64,000 bases of DNA from Tuctoria greenei (Eukaryota > Streptophyta > Magnoliopsida > Poales > Poaceae): positions 111,333,110-111,397,109 of the forward strand of contig JAYESD010000001.1 of NCBI GenBank assembly GCA_036927565.1, written 5' to 3'. The position numbers and the translations under genes were made by a program. Numbering within the stretch: the stretch's first letter is position 1; each line of letters opens with the position of its first letter. The notes under the pieces were generated by a model. That model did not search any database. It had not been told where the DNA came from and saw nothing but the letters and a program-made list of their open reading frames with translations. Shown one piece after another: positions 55,174 through 64,000 of this stretch.

Positions 55174-56333
55174 ATGGAGCTCCCGGTTGCCGAATCTGGA
55201 ACGGAGAGAGGTGAAGGCTCGCTCCTACAGTGCCCATACTGCGATTCGGAGGCAATGCACAAGCTAGCACAGATCCTGCTTCCTGGCCTGGCGGCGGTGT
55301 GCGTCGACTGCACCACTGGCGATCTGTTCCGGAAGCCTTCTGCTGTCGCTGTCGACCTGAGGCAAGAGATGGTGGACTACATCACTCAGAGGAGCGAGAC
55401 CTTCATCTCTGATACTCTGATTGAATGGGAGGCGAACCAGGACCCCGACAATGAGATGCCCGATGACCCCTTTGAGATCATTTCGATTTTTATGGATGAT
55501 TTCAGCAGCACCAAGAGGAACATCATTGGCCATGTCTCTGGGTGGCTGCTGAGCGACAGCCGTGAGGATAAGATCGATGAATTTGTTCAGGAAATAGAAA
55601 TAACCCGCTTCTGGCCAGTGGAAAGGAGGGAGGCTATTGCCGAGGTTCTCCTCAAGAATGTGGACCTCAAGACAAAGTTCCACTGCCCCGAGAGATACGA
55701 AAACGAGTACCGGCTTGCTCATCACAAGGAACAATGTACCTTTAGGCCTGTTGCATGCCCAAATGATGGATGCCGGGCGAAAGTTTCAGTCCGTTGCATG
55801 AAAGATCATGACGCAGCTTGCCCATTTAAGGTCCTTCAGTGCGAGCAAAATTGTGAGAAGCACCTGTTGAGACGCGATATGGATAGGCACTGTGTCACTA
55901 CCTGCCCTATGAGAACTATGAAGTGCCCTTTTGCCTGTGATTCCTCATTCCCTGAGCGTAAACTCGAGGAGCATTGTTTGGAGTTTCTTCAGCCACATTT
56001 GCTTAAGGTCCTTAAGGTGATTCACAAGAAAGAATTTTCGGCAGATGAGCTGAAGGAGCATGCGCTACTGCTTGAAAAGGTTAGGGTTTTATCTTTCTAA
56101 TGATGGTAGATGCTATTTTTTTCTTTGAAACAGCTACTCTTTGTTTGCTGTCAAAATAATTGTGATAAATTTAATTAAGAGGCGTGTCTAATTTGATTAC
56201 TCCTTTGAACAAAATAACTTAAGCTCTTCTTTAGCAGGCTGATGGCAACGGTAAGCTAGCTAAAGCCTGGGATACAAGATCTCTTACTAATGTTGTGAAG
56301 GATCTTGAAGCCAATATGAAAAATGACCCTTAA
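55174..56333 (+). CDS. TRAF-type zinc-finger domain protein (host gene, two coding exons)
   Basis: Coding exons 55174-56079 and 56238-56333 give 333 residues. An in-phase intron (donor AAAG|GTTAGG, acceptor TTTAGCAG) joins LLLEK to ADGNGKLAKAW. The N-terminus has a small Cys cluster (C20, C23, C43, C46; LQCPYCDSEAMH ... CVDC). TRAF-type zinc-finger repeats run from about residue 171 to 276 (FHCPERYENEYRLAHH, QCTFRPVACPNDGC, CPFKVLQCEQNCEKH, CPMRTMKCPFAC). The C-terminus ends SLTNVVKDLEANMKNDP. Such plant proteins are usually thought to act in protein interaction or ubiquitin pathways. No full RING is visible, so ligase activity should not be assumed. If the intron were retained the protein would end six residues later. 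The frame is clean, unlike everything else here. Confidence 0.88.
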
Positions 56334-57081
56334 AAAGGATGGTTTGTTTTACAAACAAAATTCATGACGGATATTGAAATAGTTTAGCTGAACAGTTTGT
56401 AACTATGCAGGGCATACAGAGAAGAATGTAAGCTCTGCTTTATTTTACTACTAGTTTTTTTTTTCATTTTTTCTTCCCACGAGAAAATTTGTACGTATAT
56501 TTTACTGTTATTTGGTCCCACTAATTTTGGAAGAGTATATTATCAATTCCAAAGACCGGAATTGAAGGTTAGTCCATATTCTTAAGAGCCCTCTTGTCTG
56601 AAGCTATTATTCTCAAGAGTTAATTGTGTGACAAGTACAACAATTTGTATGGCGGGTGCAAGTAGGTCACACTTCTTGCAATTTGCTCACATGATGGTAT
56701 AGTTTTTTAAGTGGTACGTGTGAAGTCGAAAATGAATTTTGTGGCGGAACAAAATGACATAGGATCCATGTCATTGTTCACCATGGACAGCTATTTGTAA
56801 AACCGTCCTCCCTCTGTTACTCATTTCATGTTTCTCGTTTCCATTACTTCTGCAGGTTAACGATAAGCTCGTTTCATGATTAATTTGTTTTCTTTTCTTA
56901 TAGAATGTCTTAGTCTTGTTTTCTTAATGGATGAACAGGTCTTCTTTTGCATGCTCTAGCTCCTGACCATAAGGGCCGAGATAGGGACATAAGACTTTTA
57001 CCTAAAACGAAATTTACAAACGGAACATAAGGATCTATACTGTGTGTTTGGATAAGTACATGGTGAAAAATCTTTGTCAAT
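56334..57081. other. 3' flank of the TRAF-type gene
   Basis: An AT-rich 3' UTR and intergenic sequence. No coding frame, repeat boundary or clear polyadenylation signal stands out. The CACTA element begins about 750 bp after the stop codon. Confidence 0.4.
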
Positions 57082-57094
57082 CACTACAAGAAAC

Positions 57095-57385
57095 GCGATT
57101 ATTTGCGACGGCTAAGTTTATTTGCGGCGGCCGGCTGTCACAAATAACTTAATTTGCAACAGCTAGTCTGGGACCGTCGCAAATAAAACCTTATTTGCGA
57201 CGGCTTCGTCGTCACAAATAAGGCTTATTTGTGACGCCCAATCCTAGGACCGTCGCACATTAAAACGCCGTAGCAAATAGGACGTTATTTGTGACGGCTA
57301 TAAAAAGGACTGTCGCAAATAACATTAATTGCGACGGCCTAAACCTAGGGCCGTCGCAATTAAGGAAGCCGTCGCAAATAAGGGC
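57095..57385. repeat. CACTA subterminal repeats
   Basis: About 16 copies of TTTGCGACGGC or its reverse GCCGTCGCAAA, with CpG-decay variants such as TTTGTGACG, occur in both orientations within 290 bp. In En/Spm-type elements such repeats bind the element's own TNPA-like protein. Confidence 0.8.
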
Positions 57386-58440
57386 TTATACCTACCCTGT
57401 CGGCCACGATAGACTCATTCTCACACCGCCAGCCGCCGCCATCGCCCACCAGCCGCCACCGACATCGCGCGCCCGCCGTCGGCCGCCACGCTTCCGCCCG
57501 CCACTGGCCACCGCGCTCCCGCCAGCCCCCGTCGCGCCTCCTCGAGCAGTCGCCGCCCCGCCGCATCTCCAAGCCGTTGCCTCCCTCAAGCCGACCGCAT
57601 CTCCATTGTGAGGTTAAATTTTCTTTCTTCTCCATTTCCATTTCATTGCTATTTAGGTCTAGGTGATGCAATGTTGTGAATTGTGAGCCGGCATCTACAA
57701 TTGTCGTGTTTAGAGTGTTGTAATTATGAGCTTATGTTTAGGTGATGCTTATGTTTAGGTGATGCTTATGTTGAATTCTGATTCTTAGAATTGTGATACT
57801 TACAATCAAATTCAAGTGTAGAATTGATTTGATACTTATGAATAGAATAGAATTGAATTGAATTGAATTGATGCTTATGTTTAAGTTTATGGTTATGATT
57901 ATATTGAGAATTAAATTGCTTATGTTTAGGTCCATGCTTATGTCTATGTTCATAATAAAATTGTTTATATTTAGGTTCATGTTTATTAATTGATAAAATA
58001 CAATTTAATAATTCTTATGTTTACATTTAACTGAATTGCTTTGTTTTTTAGATTATGGTTATAATTTTTAATTTGATTGCTTGAGTGTTACTATATGTAC
58101 AAAATGGGATTTGGGTTGGCTTGATCCGACACAACCCATTTAGGACCCGACAAGGCCCATTTAGTTGGAAATTAAAGTATGCGTCTAAACCAGGGTTGTA
58201 AAACCACGCCTGGACGCCTAGGTGCCCGCCGACCGCCTGGACGCCTAGATGCTCGCCGGCGAGCGACTGACATACGTATATTGACTATAACTCTATAGTC
58301 ATGACCATTTTACTTGAAGAACTGCACCAAATTGGTGGGGGGTGTCATGTTAAATAGGCGGTGTTATACTGTCAAAATTTTAGGACCTATCATGCATACA
58401 TTAACGACAATTTCTTTCACATTAAACTGCAGAGCCAAAC
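57386..58440. other. CACTA 5' non-coding region
   Basis: A GC-rich stretch at 57410-57605 holds low-complexity Pro/Arg/Ala frames on both strands that I do not regard as genes. From 57640 to 58080 the DNA is AT-rich with short tandem words (TTATGTTTAGGT, GAATTGAATTG). Near 58180-58260 a GC-rich patch (CGCCTGGACGCC repeated) occurs. An acceptor-like CTGCAG precedes the ATG at 58441. Confidence 0.5.
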
Positions 58441-61130
58441 ATGGGTGAAGACCGCAGTTGGATGTATACTGGCTGGAAGAGCAGAACTAGTAGTCACTCG
58501 GATGAGTGGTACATCAACTTAGGTAATTTTTTTTATCGAGCATTTTCGTTGTCAACGGAAGATATGGTGCGGTGCCCATGTACAAAATGTCGGAACACCA
58601 AGTTTTTGAGAAGATTGGAGCTTTCGTTTCACTTATGTCGAAACGGTTTCACTACAAATATTGAAGTGTGGACCTTCCAGGCGAGACTAAATCTTGAGTC
58701 ATAGCAGAAGTGGATGAGGATGATGATATAACAGAGGTTGATAGGATGGATGAGATGCTAGAAGCCCTGGAAGTGGAGGATCCTCTTACAAATGGGACAG
58801 AGGAGTTCTTCGAGGAGCTGAGGAAATCACAAGAGCCGTTGCGTGAACACACGGTTCTGACCGTACTTGCTTTCTTGACCAGATTTATGGCAATTAAGTC
58901 CAAGTACTTTTTTCCATCAACTGCTACAATGATCTCATGAAATTGATCTGCGATATCGTTCCACAACCTCACGAAGCGCCTAAAGATATGTATAAGTCAA
59001 AGATCAAGATATCTGGTATCGGTATGAACTATGAGAAAATCAATGTGTGCCCAGACAACTGCATGCTATTCTGGAAAGAGCACGCCTATGAGAACATGTG
59101 CTTGAAAGTTGTAAACCGAGGTATGTCGAAATTGTTAATGACGATGGCGATAATGTGATGACAGATGTCGCACATAAGCAGCTTTGTTACTTGCCTCTAA
59201 CACCTCGGTTGAAGCGGTTGTTTCTTTCGATAAGAACTGCAAGACACATGAGATGGCACAAAGAAGGTAAACGTGAGAACAAAGAATTCTTGACGCATCC
59301 GTCCGACGGTGATGCATGGAAGGCACTAGACCGTTTCGATCCAGATTTTTCTCGTGATGCGAGAAATGTTCGCATCGGATTAGCGACAGGTGGATTCTCA
59401 CCGTTCAATACAAATGCCACAACATACTCCTGTTGGCCCGTCTTTGTCATTCCGTACAACCTACCACCGACTCTTTGTACGAAGAACGAATTCATGTTTC
59501 TCAGCCTCATTGTACCTGGACCTGATCCTCTCGGGTCACGTCTCAACGTGATGTTGAAACAACTGATCGAAGAATTGAAAGTATTGTGGACAGGAGTCAA
59601 AGCGTATGACAGTTACAAGAAGAAGAAATTCAACCTTCGATCTGCTTATTTGTGGTCTGTCCATGATTTGCTGGCATACGACAAGTTTTCCGGATGGAGC
59701 ACTCACGGTCGTCTGATGTGTCCGATATGTGCTTCAGACACGGATTGCTTTCAACTAACTCATGGAGGCAAAATATCTTACTTGGATTGTCACAGAAATT
59801 GGTTGCCTTCAAATCACATATTTGGGCAACAGAGACATGTCCTTCGAAAGAACACCGTTGTCACTAAAGGACCACCGAAACGTCTCAACGGGTCTGAAAT
59901 TTCTGATATGTTGGACAAACTGGTGCCAGATGAAGGTGGTTCTAGATATTTTGTAGGTTATGGAGAGGAACACAATTGGACTCACATATGTGGACTTTGG
60001 GAGCTACCGTATGTGAATTCATTGATTCAAATGCACAACATTAATGTCATGCATCAGGAGCGTAACATGAGCGAAAAGTATCATAAGCTCTTGCATGGAT
60101 ATGTCTGGCAAAACGAAAGACAATTACAAAGCTAGACTATATTTGGCAGACATTTGTCACTGTCCAACTCTTGAAATCTCTGAAAGTGGTGGGAAGCCAC
60201 GTGCTTCTTTTTGTCTTTGATCTAAGGAAAAGAAAGAAGTCATGAAGTGGATGAAAACTTTGAAATTCCCAGATGGTTATGCAACTAGCTTGAAACGAGC
60301 CGTGAATCTGAACACAAGAAACCTCACTGGGTTGAAGAGTCATGATTATTACATTATAATGGAAGGACTCTTACCTGTTATGTTTCGGGGCTATCTAGAT
60401 GATGCGGTGTCGAAGGTTTTAGCCGAGCTCAACTATTTCTATAGACAGCTTTGTGCTAAAGAAATCAAGATAGGGATGATGGATAAGTTAGAGAAGGAGA
60501 TACCCATACTTTTATGTAAGATGAAAAAAAATTTCCACCGGGTTTCTTCAATCCAATGCAACATCTTCTTATCAATCTTCCACTCGAAGCTAAAGTTGGC
60601 GGTCCTATGCAATACAGGTGGATGTATCACATTGAAAGAGCGTTACGATATCTGAAACCAATGGATGGCAACAGGGCAAGGGTGGAAGGGTGCATCGCTG
60701 AAGCATATGCTCTTAAGGAAGTAGAATACTTTTCAAGTGTCTACTTTGCAGAAGAAAACAATATTAATACTTCGGCGATACGGTACAATGTGGACGAAGC
60801 ACCCCCTTTAAGCGACCTCTCCATTTTTCAAACGAGAAGCACTATCGTTGGTAGCTACATGACCTACGTGCTATCCGAATGTGACAGGACTGTTGCTTTA
60901 CTCTACATGTACGCAAATATAGAAGGCATGCAGGAATACTTCAAGTAAGTGTTTATCCTACATTTATGCTAATCGACATATTTTGCTACACATGTATTCT
61001 AAAATATGTTTTTTCACGTTCAGCGAGATCCACGGACAATGTTGGCCACATAGGAATCAACCTAAGGCCAAACAAGTAGAAGAATTGCTAAAAGAAGGAA
61101 TAAATTGAGGACCGGGTTTCCTATCCTGGT
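58441..61130 (+). pseudogene. CACTA TNP2-like transposase (Transposase_21 with DUF4218)
   Basis: The ATG at 58441 starts a Transpos_assoc domain (DRSWMYTGWKSRT ... EWYINLGNFF, MVRCPCTKCRNTKF). After breaks at 58702 and 58938 come VCPDNCMLFWKEH and the Transposase_21 core: YLPLTPRLKRLFLSIRTARH, LTHPSDGDAWKALDRFDPDF, VRIGLATGGFSPFNT, NLPPTLCTKNEFMFL, VHDLLAYDKFSGWSTHGRLM. A frameshift lies near 60085. DUF4218 follows (MKTLKFPDGYATSLKRAVNL, LKSHDYYIIMEGLLPVMFRG). A GT-AG intron at about 60948-61022 leads to EIHGQCWPHRNQ. At least four breaks make it a pseudogene. Confidence 0.85.
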
Positions 61131-61199
61131 TTTGAGATTATGTAATACTCTCTCGTCTTATATATATATTATAAGTTACTATTATTAAAGAAGTATTAT

Positions 61200-61932
61200 T
61201 TTAACTTACGATCATTTTTGAGAGTGTCGGACTCACAATGTCCATGAAGATTTGCGGCAGCTATCTTATGGATTGGTGAATGTTAGAAGGTATGGTCGAT
61301 ATGACATAAATGACTTCTGATTCCGTACAACTCATTTTGAAGCTCTTCGTTCTCTCGCGGCAACATCAAATTCCAGTGTTATGACGAGAGCAATTGACAC
61401 TCAAGGGAATGTAACAAAATATTATGGGATCATTAACAAAATCCTTAAATTTTCTTTTACAGGAAATAAGACCCTTCGATTTGTCTTCTTTGACTGTGAC
61501 TGGTTTGATCGCACTCATGGAACTCGAGAAAACCAATTTGGAATGGTGGAAGTTAAACATAAGGACCGACTACGAGGTTACGATACATTGGTTCTTGCAC
61601 ATCAAGTGGATTAAGTGTATTATCTACCTTATCCATGCACGAAGCTCAGTGCTTGGTAGGTGGTATATAAGGTGAATCCTCATGAGCGGTTATATACTCC
61701 TGGGGATGAAGGTTACCATGATAGTGAAGACGTTGAAGAAGTGTACCAAGAAGAAGAGTTGCCAGACACTTTTATCGTCGAGCTTGGTGCAACACTCGAT
61801 CAATTAGTTGGAGATGTTGAAGATGTAGAGCCAGATGATATGAGAAAACGAAAATTAGAACATGCCACAATGGAAGATCGTTGGGCTGGTTTAAGGAGTA
61901 GGGCACATGATAATGATGTTGATGAATTTTGA
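61200..61932 (+). pseudogene. CACTA transposase C-terminal part (DUF4216)
   Basis: The DUF4216 segment includes NVRRYGRYDINDF, then TKYYGIINKILKFSFTGNKT, FVFFDCDWFDRTHGTRENQF, a stop at about 61612, then VVYKVNPHERLYTPGDEGYH and an acidic tail ending DNDVDEF at 61932. It is the usual C-terminal domain of plant CACTA transposases. Stops at about 61318 and 61612 break it. Confidence 0.8.
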
Positions 61933-62016
61933 AAGTGATTACAAGTAATGTTTTCTTGAAGATAGTAACATGAATTTTGTATATCTTATTTGCATATTTA
62001 CCGATTATCTATTAAA

Positions 62017-63967
62017 ATAGGACAGTGTCAAAGAAGGGTAAGAAGGTGCCGCTGACGAGGGGGTTCTACCCCTCTAGACCTGAGGAGCAGACGCTCTCAG
62101 CTGCTGGGGCACGTTCTGAGCAGCTCTAGAGCATTGTCACATGTTTATTTCACTCGTTTTTGACAAATTCTTAAAATTCAATTTCCAATTAAACTTACGA
62201 ATCATTTGAATGTTGCAGTCCTCACTGACTGACTCAGAGGCTACGACGCCAGTTGAGCTTGGCTACCCTTCGGTGAGCCAGCCCTAGGCCAGCCACCCCT
62301 CGGCTGGCGAGCCTTCTGTTCCTTAGCCCTTTGACTTGGCTAGTGACGAGCCTTCTGGTTCACCAGACGTGGCGCCTCAGCAGACGCGGAGGACTAGGAG
62401 GACTCACTTTGTCAGTCCTTCCTCGGTCCCTTCATAGAAGATCGTGACTCGTCCGGTCAGAGACAAGTAATAAAAATCGTAATGTTCAATTCTGGTTTCT
62501 TTTGGTTACTTAGGTAATGAATCAATAAATATATTTCAGGGTTTGGTACGACGTGTCTTTCACTGGCGAGAGACACCATAGACCGGTGAACGGTGTCCTC
62601 GGGACCTTAGTGCGTTTGCACTATTCCGGAGTCATCGACGAGGTGCCTGCTCTTTCATAAGAGGACTACGCACGCGTCCATCACCAGGAGCACATCATTC
62701 TTTAGGAGGCCGTATGGGCTGATTTTATGATAAGTATGTAAAAAAAGTTTCTAAGTTTTAGTTCTTAAACTCTTTTAATGAACATCTCTTCAATATATAC
62801 TTCACACGGGCAATGTATATTTTAGAGGATCCGAATGACCCTCACATGTTTGAGGATGCGAGGAGAGTGTTTCACTACAACGCTACGAAGGCGCTTCGAC
62901 GAGATTTGTCGAACGCTTGTGATCAATTTATTAATGAGCACTTGAAGGCAAACTAGCACCACGTGCTACACTTCCGGCAAGAGAGCGAGAGGCACCTGAT
63001 GGAGGAGGAGTATGCGCATGTACGTGGGGTGTAGTGAGTATTTTTCTGATAATTTCTTTGATGGTATTTTTAACGACCTACAACTATGTGCAGGACCACG
63101 TGAGCTGGTTGCAGGGTCGGTCTGATGCATTTCGGGCCCTTTGATGGTACTGAGCTAGCGATGAGTTTAAGGCTATGTCCAGGAAGGCTCAAGAGTGCAG
63201 AGGGGTCGAGGGGAAGAGAAGGCACAACCAAGATAACCACTTGCATTTAGCTAAACGCATTGTAAGTGTATGTAACTTAAGTTTATATATTCATAATATG
63301 ATGTTCGTACTAACACGTATTGACAGAAGCGCGAGATGGGGGTGCCGCCGACCCCTGCTGAGATCAGGAAGAGAGGTCACAAGGACCCTTCTCAGCCTCA
63401 GGGGTGATGTCAGGCTGCAGTCGAGCGATTGGTAAGTTTAGAAATCATTCATATTAAATATAACTATATGGATTGTTGAACTTATACGGTTTTCTTGTTT
63501 TCTAGGCTAAGTACGGGGAGGAGGCTAGGAAGATACACGACGAAGATTTCGATTGGGAACATGAACCAATCGATCCTCAAGCCGCGTATACAAGCGGAGG
63601 TGGAAAAGCACACGGAAGGTGAGTTCATAAGTCATTTTATCGTTTTCAATTCAAAGTATTCAAGATATTTCAATTTCATATTACTGACTCTTTTTTTTTA
63701 TAGGATCACCATATTCGACAGAGTTGTCGACTCGAAAGAGGCAACTCCACACAGGCTTCGTCGATGGGCACGTCAGGTCGCAGCGTCTCACAGAGAGACA
63801 TCGAGATGCAGTCCCTTCGACAAACCATAGAAGAGAACATCAGGCGACAGGAGGAGGAAAGGAGGGAGGAGGAACAACAAAGGATCACGGAGGAACAACA
63901 AAGGATCGTGATGGAGGCCCCGATCACTTTCCAGACAGCCTGGATGGCGCAGATGCTTGAAAACTGA
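62017..63967 (+). pseudogene. CACTA second gene (TNPA-like, Plant_transposase Ptta/En/Spm family)
   Basis: Exon-like blocks: SKKGKKVPLTRGFYPSRP (about 62027), a Ser/Pro-rich block at 62220-62470, VWYDVSFTGERHHRPVNGVL at 62544, EDPNDPHMFEDARRVFHYN at about 62826-62885, KREMGVPPTPAEIRKRGHKD at about 63328, and a coiled-coil tail (RQEEERREEEQQRITEEQQR) ending MLEN at 63967. The blocks are separated by GT/AG-bounded AT-rich introns. Several in-frame stops occur where Gln or Arg codons would fit a single C-to-T change. The TNPA-like partner binds subterminal repeats in known elements. Confidence 0.72.
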
Positions 63968-64000
63968 ATGAAAACTGAAGTTCTAATTAATTTAGTGTAA

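Larger units (their letters stand above)
57082..64000 (+). mobile_element. CACTA (En/Spm-type) transposon, 5' part
   Basis: The terminal inverted repeat CACTACAAGAAACGCG starts at 57082. About 300 bp of dense subterminal repeats follow, then a TNP2-like transposase gene and a second Ptta/En/Spm-type gene. The matching right end is not found, so the element probably runs past the window. The 3 bp before it (AAT, 57079-57081) would be half of the target duplication. Both genes carry stops, so it is not autonomous as it stands. Confidence 0.85.

Noticed and set aside
55264..55734. 156-codon minus-strand frame inside the TRAF-type gene
   Set aside because: Antisense shadow of a well-supported coding exon with no recognisable domain.
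57291..57671. Pro/Arg-rich plus-strand and Gly/Arg-rich minus-strand frames in the CACTA 5' region
   Set aside because: Low-complexity frames on both strands of a GC-rich leader; no domain, and the start lies within subterminal repeats.

Overview
This window looks like nuclear DNA from a grass (Poaceae), probably repeat-rich or pericentromeric. The evidence is wall-to-wall nested plant LTR retrotransposons (CRM-like, Tat-like and SIRE-like gypsy/copia types), plant L1 LINEs, Tourist- and hAT-type MITEs, a CACTA transposon and a single plausible host gene with GT-AG introns. The species cannot be named from sequence alone. No tRNA, rRNA, CRISPR array or bacterial-style gene was seen.

Layout. 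1-5451: 3' part of a decayed CRM-like gypsy element whose 5' LTR lies outside the window. 5452-7329: unclassified DNA. 7330-8942 and 42668-43568: two halves of one 5'-truncated L1 LINE (LINE-A), split by a 33.7-kb Ty1/copia locus (8943-42667, copia-A). Copia-A carries further insertions in both LTRs and its interior. Its 5' LTR holds a small Tat-type derivative (9687-12892). Its interior holds a solo LTR (17067-18713). Its 3' LTR holds a large minus-strand Tat-type gypsy element (19898-42484), and that element's pol is split by a nearly complete minus-strand SIRE-like copia element (29399-39364, perfect CCAGG target duplication). Another solo LTR (8415-8921) lies in a small duplication at the left LINE/copia junction, and a hAT MITE (42808-43331) lies in the right half of LINE-A. 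44074-53983: a Tourist-like MITE split by a solo LTR (44385-53902), itself split by a full-length L1 (45758-52402). 54600-56333: a host gene for a TRAF-type zinc-finger protein. 57082-64000: 5' part of a CACTA transposon with two decayed genes.

Most TE proteins are broken by stops and frameshifts, many explicable as C-to-T decay. The SIRE-like copy is the best preserved: its pol keeps one frame with only four stops. The observations most worth following are: (1) two different Tat-type elements inserted 5 bp apart at homologous positions of the two LTRs of one copia element; (2) dense arrays of a near-palindromic CGGAC-WW-GTCCG motif just upstream of the TATA box in LTRs that look unrelated; (3) the intron-containing antisense gene of the Tat element, a piece of which is all that remains inside the small derivative; (4) a long repetitive linker inside the Tat RNase H domain. 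I see no wholly new multi-gene system; the novelty is in TE architecture and regulatory repeats.
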